NCBI GenBank assembly: GCA_964552795.1
Contig: CAZKIO010000008.1
Coordinates: 1 to 64,000, forward strand
Length of the DNA: 64,000 nt
Reading direction: 5' to 3'
Source: JAEUHZ01 sp964552795
Lineage (GTDB): Bacteria > Planctomycetota > UBA1135 > GCA-002686595
Under the pieces are notes generated by a model. It made no database searches. It saw only the letters and a list, made by a program, of their open reading frames with translations, and was not told the DNA's origin. Each line of letters begins with the position of its first letter. Within the stretch, counting starts at the first letter, position 1. Below are positions 51,197-59,871 of this stretch, in pieces. A program made the position numbers and the translations under genes.

Positions 51197-52327
51197 TCAC
51201 AGCCCCGGCCGGAACGCGGGGCGCGTGTCGCGGTGACCGCTGGCGCGCTTCTGCACGACGCCCGGAGCGACGCGCTCCTCGCGACGCTCGCCGCGCGGCA
51301 CCCCGCTCAGGAGATGCCGCACCGGAACGCGGCCCGGCGCGCGCACGACGACGACCAGGCCGACCGACGGCGTGACGTCGACCTCCAGCCGCCCCTCGCC
51401 GTCCGTCTGGCGCGTGGTGCGCACGCCTCCGTACTCGATCTCGACGTCGGACCACGGCATCGGCCGGCCGCCTTCGCTGACCTCCAGCGCGATCGTCGCC
51501 GCCGGGATCCGCAGTTCGACGCCCGCCGACGGCGCGAGGACGGCCTCGGGCACGATCACGTCCGGCGGGAACGCCGCGTCCGGCGCGCGGAACGCGTGCG
51601 CGCGCACGGTCCAGCGGCCGGGCGCGAGCCCCTCGAACGCGAAGCGGCCGGCGTCGTCCGTGCGCGCACGCGGCCGGGCCAGCTCCATGCGCCCGTCGAC
51701 GAACGTGAACGGTCCGCCGGGCGCCTCGATCCGCCGCGCGCGATCCGCGAACAGCGCTTCGAGTTCGACGCCCGCCAGCGGCCGCGCGCCGCTGAGCACG
51801 CGGCCTGTGATCGCACTCCCCGGCTCCAGCACGAGCGGCGCGGCGAGGTCGTGGAAGCCGCCGGTCAGCGCCTGCCACACGTGGGTCGGCCGCATGCGCT
51901 CGGACGCGGCGACGATCCACACTTCGCTCGGCTCGTTCACGCGCAGGAGGAACGTGCCGGAGGCGTCCGTGATGGCCTCCGCCTTGAGTTGCAACGGCAT
52001 GGCCTCCGCCGGCGCCGTGATCGCGCTGACCAGCGCGCCGCGGACCGGTTCGCCCGCTGCGTCGACGACGCGACCGCTGACCGCCGTCTCGCCGCGCGTC
52101 AGCACGAACGCCTCGCGCGCGGGCGGCTCGACCGCCGTGCTGCGCGCCGGGACGGGTCCGGGGCCTTCGATGGCGGCATGCTCGACCGGCGGTGCGGCGG
52201 CCTCGACGCGCGCCGGCCAGGGCCCGACCGCCTCGCCCGTCGTCCCGCGGGGCAGTGCGAACCAGGCCCACGCCGCGAAGCCCGCGGCGAGGAGCACAAG
52301 CGGTATGAGGCTGGCGCGGCTGGCCAA
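51197..52327 (-). CDS. Membrane-anchored protein with carboxypeptidase-regulatory-like (CNA-B-type) domains
   Basis: A 376-residue protein with an N-terminal TM/signal anchor (about residues 5-25, LIPLVLLAAGFAAWAWFAL) and a Pro/Ala-rich linker. At least three beta-sandwich repeats of the carboxypeptidase regulatory type follow: VSGRVVDAAGEPVRGALVSA, ITGRVLSGARPLAGVELEA with DDAGRFAFEGLAPGRWTVRA, and a third, IALEVSEGGRPMPWSDVEI. This type is common in planctomycete surface proteins and has no known activity. Downstream on the same strand there is only the short spacer with the 51104-51131 hairpin. Confidence 0.75.
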   Translation of the reverse strand: MASRASLIPLVLLAAGFAAWAWFALPRGTTGEAVGPWPARVEAAAPPVEHAAIEGPGPVPARSTAVEPPAREAFVLTRGETAVSGRVVDAAGEPVRGALVSAITAPAEAMPLQLKAEAITDASGTFLLRVNEPSEVWIVAASERMRPTHVWQALTGGFHDLAAPLVLEPGSAITGRVLSGARPLAGVELEALFADRARRIEAPGGPFTFVDGRMELARPRARTDDAGRFAFEGLAPGRWTVRAHAFRAPDAAFPPDVIVPEAVLAPSAGVELRIPAATIALEVSEGGRPMPWSDVEIEYGGVRTTRQTDGEGRLEVDVTPSVGLVVVVRAPGRVPVRHLLSGVPRGERREERVAPGVVQKRASGHRDTRPAFRPGL

Positions 52328-52417
52328 GTGTGGGGCTCCCCCGTCCCCTACGCCGGATATCCAGGCGGGTTGGCGCGGTTGCCGGCGGACGTGGCCGACC
52401 CTGCGCCGGGCCGGGAA

Positions 52418-52564
52418 TCAGGCCCCCAGCAGCCGCTGCGCCTCGGCCCGGGCGGTCGCGTGCGCCGCACCGCCGGCGATCATGTCGGCGACCTCGGCCA
52501 CGCGCGCGTCCCCGGCGAGCCGCGCGACGCTCGTGTGCGTGCGGCCGCGCACGAGCCTGCTGAC
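52418..52564 (-). pseudogene. Duplicated 3' end of recN (49 codons)
   Basis: Reads from VSRLVRGRTHTSVARL through EVADMIAGGAAHATA to AEAQRLLGA and a stop, in frame. This matches the last 50 codons of the complete recN at 55432-55581, with one Gly codon missing and about 8 base differences by hand alignment. No start or other part of recN is present, so it is a remnant. Together with the true 3' end it brackets the SBBP gene segment. Confidence 0.85.
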
Positions 52565-52898
52565 TGGGATGTTCCGGTCACGACCCGCTACTTGAACCTG
52601 ATGAACCGCGCCACCGAGGGGGCCTTGCGCGTTCCCCCGTTCTCCTTTTCGACGGCGAACAGCACTCGATAGCCGGGCGGATCCAGGCCTCCAGCAGGAG
52701 CCCCAGCATCATGAGCAGTTGACACCTGAGCAGGGCCAGGACATTGCCGAACCGTCGGGACGTTCGAAGGCCCCACGACCTCGGATCCTGCGCGCCCGCC
52801 CGCGGACTTCCAGCCAGGATGATGACGGGCAGGTACCCTATGAGAATCGCGGTGGCCCTCGACCGAGCCCCGAAGTCGGGACGGCAGGGTTGGCCCGG
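52565..52898. other. Non-coding scar between the recN fragment and the SBBP gene
   Basis: No intact gene. On the minus strand 52588-52680 an open stretch ends GYRVLFAVEKENG...VARFIRFK and stop, which vaguely recalls the C-terminus of RelE/HigB-type toxins; it is too short to claim. The frame of the SBBP gene is open upstream to 52719 but that part has no protein-like character. Base composition falls here relative to the flanks. Confidence 0.35.
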
Positions 52899-55397
52899 AT
52901 GGTGACAGCTATGGTGACGACGTTCGCGCCGTTCGCGTTGCTCCTTGGTCTCAGTGGTGGATCACCTCTGGAGTCGGTTGCAGTGGCCATGCCGCAGGCC
53001 ACTGCGGTCTCGCCGTTGCGCTTCGTCGAGAACCTCGGCCAGTGGCCGGGATCGATCCGCTTCATGGCCGACGGCCCGTCGATGCGCGTGCGCGCGGATT
53101 GCGAGGGCTTGGGCCTTGAACTTCCCGGGCCGGGTGGTGGCGTGTTCGCTCGCCTGCGATTCGAAGGTGCGGCGCCGAGCGAGATCGAGGGCACGGATCG
53201 TCTGGAAGGCACCTACAGCTTCTTCATCGGGAACGACCCCGCGCTCTGGCGGAGCGATGCAAGAGCCTACGCGAAGGTGATCTACCGTGGCCTCTACCCC
53301 GGAGTTGACCTCGTGCTGCGCAGCCAGAGTGGGCAAGCCGAGTACGACTTGTGCTTCGCTCCAGGAGTCGACAGTGGTGTCGTGCGCCTGCGTATCGATG
53401 GCCTGAACGCTTTGGGTCTGCCGGCCGCCACTGGCCTGGAAGGGATCAGTTCCATCGGCTCATTCCTGCACCTGCCGGGTCGGTCGTGGCAGGTCCTCGC
53501 CGATGGAACGACCGTCGATGTCCATTGCTCGTGGGTGCCATGCGAAGACGGCACCTTCGGAGTGCTCGTGGAGGGTCGCGATCCCGGCCGCGCCCTCGTG
53601 ATTGACCCCGCCCTCCTGTGGTCGACCTACTTGGGAGGGCCGGACGACGACGGTGCAGCGGCCCTGGCCTACGACGCGGATGGTGACCTCTACGTCGCTT
53701 CGCTCTCGACGACCTCGAGCTTCCCCACGACGCCCGGTGCCTATCAGCACACGACGGGACTGTCTCCAACGATCGCGGTGACGAAGTACCGCGGAGCAAC
53801 CGGAGCGATGGTCTACTCCAGCATCTTCGGAGGGACTGAGAACAACCAGGAGCCGGTTGGCATCGTGGTCGACTCGCAGCGCCAGGCCGTGGTTGCGGGG
53901 TGGACCAACACGCTGAACTTCCCGACGACACCTGGTGCATTCGATACGGTCGCTTCCGCGCCTCTCGGGGCGGCCCGGGGATTCGTCACCAAGCTGGATT
54001 CCGCAGGCACGGGACTCGTGTTCTCGACATTGCTCGAGGGGACCAGCAACAGTGCGAAGTTGACCTCGGTTACAGTTGGGCCCGGCGATTCGATTCTCCT
54101 CGGCGGAGGTGCGGGGCCTGACTACCCCGTCACGGTCGGCGCATTTCAGTCCAGCTTCCAGGGTGGGAACAGCGACTGCGTCATCTCCTGCATGGACCCG
54201 ACGGGGAGTCAACTCCTGTGGTCCACCTTCGTGGGCGGGACGGCCAACGAGACTGTGTACTCATTGACCACGGATCCCCAAGGCTTGGTCTACGCGGGTA
54301 TCAGCACAGCATCGACCGATTTCCCGATTACCCCAGGAGCCTTCCTCTCGTCGAACGCGCCCTACACGCACCTGATCGGCGCTGTCGCCTGTCTCTCGGC
54401 CGATGGCGCCCAACTCCTGTGGAGCACGTATCTCGGCGGGCATCAGTTCAGCACATTCGACTACATCTTCACGATTGACGTTGACGTGATCGGAAGCGTC
54501 ACGGTCTGCGGCGGGACCACCGGCAGCACGTTTCCGACAACTCCAGGCGCGTTTCAGACGGAGTGGTCGCCCGGAGGAATCTCATCCGGCTTCGTCACCC
54601 GTCTAGCGCCCGGTGGCGGGAGCCTCCTCTACTCGACCTTTCTGCATGGGTACGCGTCGGGCGTGGCACGCGCGGTAATCGACGCGTCCGGCGTGGCCAC
54701 GGTCTGGGGCGGAGCTTATTCGCCTTTCCCGACAACTCCCGGCGCGTACGACACCACGATCAGCGGGGGCAGCGATTTCTTCGTCGCCAAGCTCAGCCCA
54801 CAGGGTGATCGGCTCTTCTACTCCTCGGTGATCGGCGGCACGAGCACCGAGGGTGGCGGCGGCCTCGCCGTGATCCACGGCGACCGCGCCGCATTCTGCG
54901 GCTACGTGTACGCCAACGGCACCTACGATCTCACACCCGGAGCCCACCAGCCCGGATGGGGCGGCGGGCAGACCGATGGTGTCGTCACAGTGCTGGACTT
55001 GTTCCTGCAGGGCGTCAGGTCCCTGGGCCGCTCGACGCCTGGATGCCTGGGCGCACTGCACTCCAACGTCACCGAGATGCCCGTTGCCGGTGCACAGTCG
55101 TTCTCGGTCTACTGCAGCGCAGCACCGCCGCTGACGAGCGGTTGGCTGCTCTTGGGCGCGCCGCGGACCACGCCGCTGTTTGCGCAGGGCGCACGGGTGT
55201 GGGTCGACCTGCAGCAGCCCTTCCGACGCCTGCCCGCGACGACCGATGCCGCCGGCTGGTGCGAGATCGTGCTTCCGATGCCGGCGGCAAGCACCGGGAT
55301 GCGCATCGCGACGCAATTCGCATTCCCCAGCCCGACATGGTGTCCGTCCGCGTCTCCCTGGGTTGCCAGCAATGCGCTCGAGATCACGGTGCAGTAG
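52899..55397 (+). CDS. Secreted SBBP-repeat beta-propeller protein
   Basis: An 832-residue exported protein. After a signal peptide (AFAPFALLLGLSGGS region) comes an N-terminal domain of about 210 residues found before SBBP repeats (FVENLGQWPGSIRF, YRGLYPGVDLVL, ALVIDPALLWSTYLGG). Seven SBBP-type repeats follow, each marked by a F/Y-P-x-T-x-GA turn: FPTTPGAYQ, FPTTPGAFD, YPVTVGAFQ, FPITPGAFL, FPTTPGAFQ, FPTTPGAYD and YDLTPGAHQ. The tail 'SVYCSAAPPLTSGWLLLG' is a planctomycete-type terminal domain. ATG 52899 or 52911 begins the signal peptide. GC is lower than in its neighbours and the gene lies between two recN 3' ends, pointing to insertion. A structural or adhesive role is likely. Confidence 0.82.
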   Translation: MVTAMVTTFAPFALLLGLSGGSPLESVAVAMPQATAVSPLRFVENLGQWPGSIRFMADGPSMRVRADCEGLGLELPGPGGGVFARLRFEGAAPSEIEGTDRLEGTYSFFIGNDPALWRSDARAYAKVIYRGLYPGVDLVLRSQSGQAEYDLCFAPGVDSGVVRLRIDGLNALGLPAATGLEGISSIGSFLHLPGRSWQVLADGTTVDVHCSWVPCEDGTFGVLVEGRDPGRALVIDPALLWSTYLGGPDDDGAAALAYDADGDLYVASLSTTSSFPTTPGAYQHTTGLSPTIAVTKYRGATGAMVYSSIFGGTENNQEPVGIVVDSQRQAVVAGWTNTLNFPTTPGAFDTVASAPLGAARGFVTKLDSAGTGLVFSTLLEGTSNSAKLTSVTVGPGDSILLGGGAGPDYPVTVGAFQSSFQGGNSDCVISCMDPTGSQLLWSTFVGGTANETVYSLTTDPQGLVYAGISTASTDFPITPGAFLSSNAPYTHLIGAVACLSADGAQLLWSTYLGGHQFSTFDYIFTIDVDVIGSVTVCGGTTGSTFPTTPGAFQTEWSPGGISSGFVTRLAPGGGSLLYSTFLHGYASGVARAVIDASGVATVWGGAYSPFPTTPGAYDTTISGGSDFFVAKLSPQGDRLFYSSVIGGTSTEGGGGLAVIHGDRAAFCGYVYANGTYDLTPGAHQPGWGGGQTDGVVTVLDLFLQGVRSLGRSTPGCLGALHSNVTEMPVAGAQSFSVYCSAAPPLTSGWLLLGAPRTTPLFAQGARVWVDLQQPFRRLPATTDAAGWCEIVLPMPAASTGMRIATQFAFPSPTWCPSASPWVASNALEITVQ

Positions 55398-55431
55398 GTC
55401 AAGCCGCTTGTCCTGACCCGATCACTCCACC

Positions 55432-57141
55432 TCATCCGCCCAGCAGCCGCTGCGCCTCGGCCCGGGCGGTCGCGTGCGCCGCGCCGCCGGCGATCATGTC
55501 GGCGACCTCGGCCACGCGCGCGTCCCCGGCGAGCCGCGCGACGCTGGTGTGCGTGCGACCGCCGCGCACCAGCTTGCTGACGCGGAAGTGCTGGTCGGCC
55601 AGCGCGGCGATCGCCGGCAGGTGCGTCACGACCAGCACCTGATGTCCGGTGCCCAGTTGCCGCAGGTGCTCGCCGACCGCGGGCCCCAGCCGACCGCCGA
55701 CGCCCGCGTCGATCTCGTCGAAGATCAGCGTCGGGATCGCCTGCCGCAGCGCCAGCGCGACGCGCACGGCGAGCAGGATCCGCGCCGCCTCTCCGCCCGA
55801 CGCGACGTGGCGCAACGGTCGCGCGGGTTCGCCCGGGTTGGCGGCCAGGAAGAACTCGACCGCGGGCGGATCGATCGCGCCCGGATCGATGCGCGGCTTC
55901 TTGCCGTCCGCCGCGGCGCACGAGAATTCCGCCTGCGCGAGGCCCAGGTGCGCGAGGTGCTCCTGCACCTGCTTGGAGAGGCGCGCTGCGGCGGATCCGC
56001 GCTTCTTCGCAAGCTCCGCGGCCAGCGCGGCGGCGCCCGCGCGCAGCGTGTCGCAGCGCTTCTGCAGCGCCTCGATCGTCTCGTCGGCCGACTCCAGCTG
56101 CGCGATCTCGCGCGCGATCCCCGCAGCGCGCTCGATCAGCCCGGCGACGTCGGTGCGGTGCTTCTTGCGCAGGAGGTCGAGGCGGTAGAGGCGCTCCTCG
56201 ATCTCCTCCAGGCGCCCGTGGTCGCCTTCGAGCGTCGCGAGGAAGCGCTCGAGGCCCTGCGCGGATTCCTCGGCGTGCGCCAGCGCCTCCGACATCGCGG
56301 TCTCGACGCCGCGCAGTTCGGCGATGCGCTCGGTCCACGACTCCAGCGCGCGGCCCGCGCGGCGCAGCGTGTCGAGCGCGCCGCCCTCGTCGCCCAGGGA
56401 CTGCGCGAGGCCCCCGAGGTCGCGCGCGAGGTCGCCCGCCCAGCGCAGGCGGTCGCGCTCGGCCAGGATCTCGGCGTGCTCCTCGGTCGTCATCCGCGCG
56501 GCCTGCAGCTCCTGCGACTGGAACCGCAGGAGGTCGAGCCGCTCGGCGCGCTCGCGCGCGCGCTGGTCGAACGCGTCGAGATCCGCGCGCGCCGCCTCGA
56601 ACGCGCGCCGCGCCGCGCGCCAGCGCTCCGCGAGATCGGTCGTCGCTCCGTAGGCGTCGAGCACGCGCGTCTGCTCGGCCGGATCGAACAGGCGCTGGTG
56701 GTCGTTCTGTCCGTGGATCTCGACGAGGTGGCCGGCGACCTCCTTCAGGGCACGCAGGCTGACGGGCCGGTGATCGATCCAGGCGCGCGTGCGACCCGAA
56801 GCGCCGACGGCGCGCGCCAGGATCAGCTCGCGCTCGGCGGCGGGATCGAGCGCGGCCCAGCCTTCCAGGACGTCCGGCGCGAACTCCGCGAGGCACGCCG
56901 CCAGCTCCGGCGCGGCGGCGAGTTCGCGCGTCAGCAGGAAGCGTCCCTGCACGCGCGCTTCCTCCGCGCCCGTGCGCACGAGGCCGGTGCGCGGCCGCTC
57001 GCCGAGCAGGAGCTCGACGGCGCCGACGACCAGGCTCTTGCCCGCGCCCGTCTCGCCGGTGATCGCGTTGAGGCCGCCGCCCAGCTCGATGGATGCGCGG
57101 TCGAACAGGGCCAGGTTCTCGATCGAGAGGTCGCTCAGCAT
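55432..57141 (-). CDS. recN: DNA repair protein RecN
   Basis: SMC-like ATPase acting in double-strand-break repair. The 569-residue product has Walker A GETGAGKS (29-36), long coiled-coil arms (about 150-370, Glu/Arg/Leu-rich), the signature region LRHVASGGEAARILLAVRVA, and Walker B with TLIFDEIDAGVGG, then VTHLPAIAALADQHF. E. coli RecN has 553 residues. ATG 57141 is used because the conserved N-terminal LSIENLALFDRA starts there. Its last 50 codons are repeated at 52418-52564. Confidence 0.95.
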   Translation of the reverse strand: MLSDLSIENLALFDRASIELGGGLNAITGETGAGKSLVVGAVELLLGERPRTGLVRTGAEEARVQGRFLLTRELAAAPELAACLAEFAPDVLEGWAALDPAAERELILARAVGASGRTRAWIDHRPVSLRALKEVAGHLVEIHGQNDHQRLFDPAEQTRVLDAYGATTDLAERWRAARRAFEAARADLDAFDQRARERAERLDLLRFQSQELQAARMTTEEHAEILAERDRLRWAGDLARDLGGLAQSLGDEGGALDTLRRAGRALESWTERIAELRGVETAMSEALAHAEESAQGLERFLATLEGDHGRLEEIEERLYRLDLLRKKHRTDVAGLIERAAGIAREIAQLESADETIEALQKRCDTLRAGAAALAAELAKKRGSAAARLSKQVQEHLAHLGLAQAEFSCAAADGKKPRIDPGAIDPPAVEFFLAANPGEPARPLRHVASGGEAARILLAVRVALALRQAIPTLIFDEIDAGVGGRLGPAVGEHLRQLGTGHQVLVVTHLPAIAALADQHFRVSKLVRGGRTHTSVARLAGDARVAEVADMIAGGAAHATARAEAQRLLGG

Positions 57142-57201
57142 GGTGCGGCCGGGAGGATCCCACGCGCGCGGACCGCCGGCAACGCGCGCCCGGGAAGTCG
57201 T

Positions 57202-57241
57202 GCAACCCTCCCCACGGACGTCTCGCCGCGGGAAGGGTTGC
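57202..57241 (-). terminator. 16-bp hairpin upstream of recN
   Basis: 57202-57217 pairs with 57226-57241 at 14 of 16 positions around an 8-base loop. It follows the stop of the small exported protein on the minus strand by about 55 bases and precedes recN, so it probably separates the two transcripts. Confidence 0.55.
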
Positions 57242-57296
57242 GGGGGTTGCCGTCCGGCCGCTCGCGCGGACCGGATGGGCGCAGGGCGCGGTGGGA

Positions 57297-57791
57297 TCAG
57301 TCGCCGCCGAAGGTCTCGTCCAGGAAGGCCTGGATGCGCAGCTCGATCACGCCGTTGGAGCTCTCGGGCAACCACCAGGAGAAGGTGTGGGCGCGCTGCT
57401 CGGTGCCCGGCTTCAGCATGGTCAGGGTGTGCAGCGGGACGTCGGTCGCGGTCTGCGTCCCGTCGCAATTCAGCATGCCGCCGATGCGCTCCAGGGACAG
57501 CGCGAGGTCGGAGACGGCCTCGGGACCGGGGAAGGCGTGGCGCGCGACGGGCTTGCCCTCGTCGGAGAGGTCCATGTGCCGCGCGGAGCCGTCGCCGTAG
57601 ACGATCAGGAAGGAGTCGACCGGGCCGAGCAGCGTGCCGCCGCGGACTTCGTAGATCAGCACGGGCTCGTGGCCGATCGTGTTGACGCAACCGGCGGTAC
57701 CGCCGTTGTCGAGCGGGACGGGGCGCAGGGAGACCGCACCACCGGCCAAGGGAACGGCACTGAAGGCGAGGAGCAGGGCTTTGCGGGGCAT
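57297..57791 (-). CDS. Small exported protein of unknown function
   Basis: A 164-residue protein with an N-terminal signal (MPRKALLLAFSAVPLAGG). The mature part has two lone Cys (GCVNTIG and LNCDG) that could pair, VLIYEVRGGTLLGPVDSFLI, a short GDGSARHMDLSDEGKP turn, and VIELRIQAFLDETFGG at the end. It resembles secreted planctomycete hypotheticals that report a property of a calculated table, but I cannot assign a family. ATG 57791 fits the signal peptide. Confidence 0.65.
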   Translation of the reverse strand: MPRKALLLAFSAVPLAGGAVSLRPVPLDNGGTAGCVNTIGHEPVLIYEVRGGTLLGPVDSFLIVYGDGSARHMDLSDEGKPVARHAFPGPEAVSDLALSLERIGGMLNCDGTQTATDVPLHTLTMLKPGTEQRAHTFSWWLPESSNGVIELRIQAFLDETFGGD

Positions 57792-57913
57792 GGTGGCCTC
57801 TTGGGAACGGTGTTTCGGGGATCACTCGGCGGACGCGGACACGTCTCGCCTTTTCGGGGAGCGCCCCCCGCTGGAATCCCGAACGCCGCCCGGTTCGAAA
57901 AGCCGGGGCCCCG

Positions 57914-58576
57914 TCAGTCCTGTGTTCCCTTTCGGCGAATCGGCGCGGGACGGGGATTCCGGAGCGCCTCCTGGCACACCGACCGCAGCCGCACGAGCTC
58001 CTCGCGGGCCGCAGGCGGGACCGGGCCCGACAGCGCCTGCAGGAGCTCCTGGTCCGCCAGTTCCCACGAATCGGACTCCATCAGGTCGATCGCGCGCGCC
58101 GCGTGGATCACGGTGGCCTCGCCGATCTCCTCGTCGAGGACGTGCGCGGCGGTCACCTCGATCCAGGGAACGTCGCGCCAGACTTCGCGAACGACGCCGC
58201 GGATCTCCAGGCGCTGGTGCGTCCGCGCCGCGGCGATCGCACGCGCCGCGGCGGTGTCGCGGCGGACGAACACGCGCGCGGTCGGCGCGAGGTAGTCGTG
58301 CTCGACCCACGGAAACTGCTCGTCCGACCACGCGTCGAGGGCGAGGAACGCGCCGGGGCCGAAGCGCGTCGGCCCCGGCTGCCAGCGCGCCGGCCGGCTG
58401 TGGACCTGCAGGCGCAGCCGCAGCTCCTGGCCGTGGTGACGGCACGGTTCGGCGGCAACGTCCGCCCACGGGACGAGCGCCGGCGTGGCGGGGACCTCGT
58501 GCGCGGCCGGCGCCGCGACGCTGAGCAGGCCGGCGCAGGCCAGGACGACCAGGGTCCGCTGCAGGAACGGAGTCAC
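57914..58576 (-). CDS. Exported hypothetical protein
   Basis: A 220-residue protein starting at GTG 58576 with a signal peptide (LVVLACAGLLSVAAPAAHE). The mature part reads as a single small beta-barrel-like domain: LRLRLQVHSRPARW, GPGAFLALDAW, ARVFVRRDTAAARAI and RLEIRGVVREVWRDVPWIEV. The last pattern is like OB-fold tails in proteins where 'VREV...WIEV' closes the barrel. A helical C-terminal part follows (ELADQELLQALSG). Function unknown. The frame is open to 58759 but the signal peptide decides the start. The next gene upstream, nagA, ends 47 bp away. Confidence 0.65.
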   Translation of the reverse strand: MTPFLQRTLVVLACAGLLSVAAPAAHEVPATPALVPWADVAAEPCRHHGQELRLRLQVHSRPARWQPGPTRFGPGAFLALDAWSDEQFPWVEHDYLAPTARVFVRRDTAAARAIAAARTHQRLEIRGVVREVWRDVPWIEVTAAHVLDEEIGEATVIHAARAIDLMESDSWELADQELLQALSGPVPPAAREELVRLRSVCQEALRNPRPAPIRRKGTQD

Positions 58577-58622
58577 GCTCCGTGGATCGGATCGACCGCC
58601 CGAACCCTGGAGTCCCGGCCGG

Positions 58623-59753
58623 CTAGAGCCGCTTCCCCGCGACCCAGACGGCTTCGAGCGCCAGGTCCGGGCCTCCCAGGACCAGGAAGTCGGCCGCGCA
58701 GCCGGTGCGCAGGGTCCCGATCTCGTCCGCCAGCCCGAGCGCGCGTGCGGGCGTGGCACTGGCCATCGCGAGAGCCTCGGGCAGGCCGACGACGCCGCGT
58801 GCGACGAGGCGCCGCACCATCTCGAGCTGGCTCATCGCCGAGCCCGCCAGCTTCGGCGGCGAACCGGGGTAGTAGGCGCTGCCCTCGCGCACGACGTGAT
58901 CGCGGCCGTGGCTGTGGAACACGTCGCAGCCGGTGCCCGCGCCGCGCAACGCGTCGCTGACCAGGCACAACCCCGCCGGACCGCGCGCGCGCAGCGCGAG
59001 CTCGAAGGCCTCGGCTCCGACGTGCGCGAGGTCACCGATGATCTCCGCGAACAGCGCGCCGTCGGTCAGCGCGAACCCGGCGAGCCCGGCCTCGCGGTGG
59101 TGCAGCGGCGGCATCGCGTTGAAGAGGTGCGTCGCGCCGACCGCGCCCGCCTGCGCCGCGGCGCGCGCTTCCGCGGCGGTCGCGCGGCTGTGGCCCAGCG
59201 ACACGCGCACGCCGGCCTTCGCGAGCTCGCGCACGAGGTCCGCGCTGCCAGCGAGCTCCGGCGCGAGCGTCATCGTGCGCACGCCGCGGCCGGAACCGGT
59301 GGCAGGGCCCAGGATCGCGCGCAACGCGGCGGGCGAGGGATCGCTCAGGTCCTCGGCGGGCAGCGCGCCGGCTGCGAGGCGGTTCACGAACGGTCCTTCG
59401 AGGTGCGCGCCGACCACGCGCGCGCCCGCGCCGGCCGGCAACGAGCGCGCGCGACGATCGAGCGCCTCGCAGGCCTCGCCCAGCGCCGCGGGCGCGCCGG
59501 GGAACAGCGTCGGCTGGAACGCCGTGGTCCCCGCGCGTGCCAGCGCGACCGCCATGGCGGCCACGTCCTCCAGCGGATCGAAGCCGCCGAAGCCGTGTAC
59601 GTGCAGGTCGACGAGCCCCGGCGCGACGACGGGCAGGCCGGCGCCGCCGATCTCGCCCTCGGTCGCGACGCGGACGATGCGGCCCTGGTCCCACGAGAGC
59701 GTGCCCGTGAGGAGCTTTCCGTCGACGAGGAGCCGGCCGCGGATGGAATGCAC
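58623..59753 (-). CDS. nagA: N-acetylglucosamine-6-phosphate deacetylase
   Basis: Metal hydrolase removing acetate from GlcNAc-6-phosphate in aminosugar and peptidoglycan recycling. The 376-residue protein has DLHVHGFGG (H51, H53), GAHLEGPFVN (metal Glu), VSLGHSRAT and GATHLFNAMPPLHHRE. The catalytic Asp position is in LVSDALRGAGTG, where the family usually has T-D-A. The C-terminal LADEIGTLRTGCAADFLVL is the usual amidohydrolase closing strand. GTG 59753 is chosen because the beta-domain starts at once; the open frame upstream overlaps the divergent nitrilase promoter. Single gene, divergent from the nitrilase operon. Confidence 0.88.
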   Translation of the reverse strand: MHSIRGRLLVDGKLLTGTLSWDQGRIVRVATEGEIGGAGLPVVAPGLVDLHVHGFGGFDPLEDVAAMAVALARAGTTAFQPTLFPGAPAALGEACEALDRRARSLPAGAGARVVGAHLEGPFVNRLAAGALPAEDLSDPSPAALRAILGPATGSGRGVRTMTLAPELAGSADLVRELAKAGVRVSLGHSRATAAEARAAAQAGAVGATHLFNAMPPLHHREAGLAGFALTDGALFAEIIGDLAHVGAEAFELALRARGPAGLCLVSDALRGAGTGCDVFHSHGRDHVVREGSAYYPGSPPKLAGSAMSQLEMVRRLVARGVVGLPEALAMASATPARALGLADEIGTLRTGCAADFLVLGGPDLALEAVWVAGKRL

Positions 59754-59871
59754 GCGACCTTCCTCGCACGGCGCGCGCTCCGGATCAACTTCCTCCCCCG
59801 ATCGTGCGCGGCCGTCGTGCCACGCACGCGCGCCGAAGGTAGGGTGGATGGCCGTTCCCGAGGAGAATCGC

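Noticed and set aside
52588..52776. Minus-strand 62-codon frame ending like a RelE/HigB toxin
   Set aside because: Only about 30 residues look protein-like, there is no antitoxin neighbour, and it lies in the scar next to the recN fragment. At best a remnant.
57880..57913. Possible tRNA-like T-arm (GGTTCGAAAAGCC)
   Set aside because: No acceptor stem or anticodon arm can be folded around it. I found no tRNA in the window.
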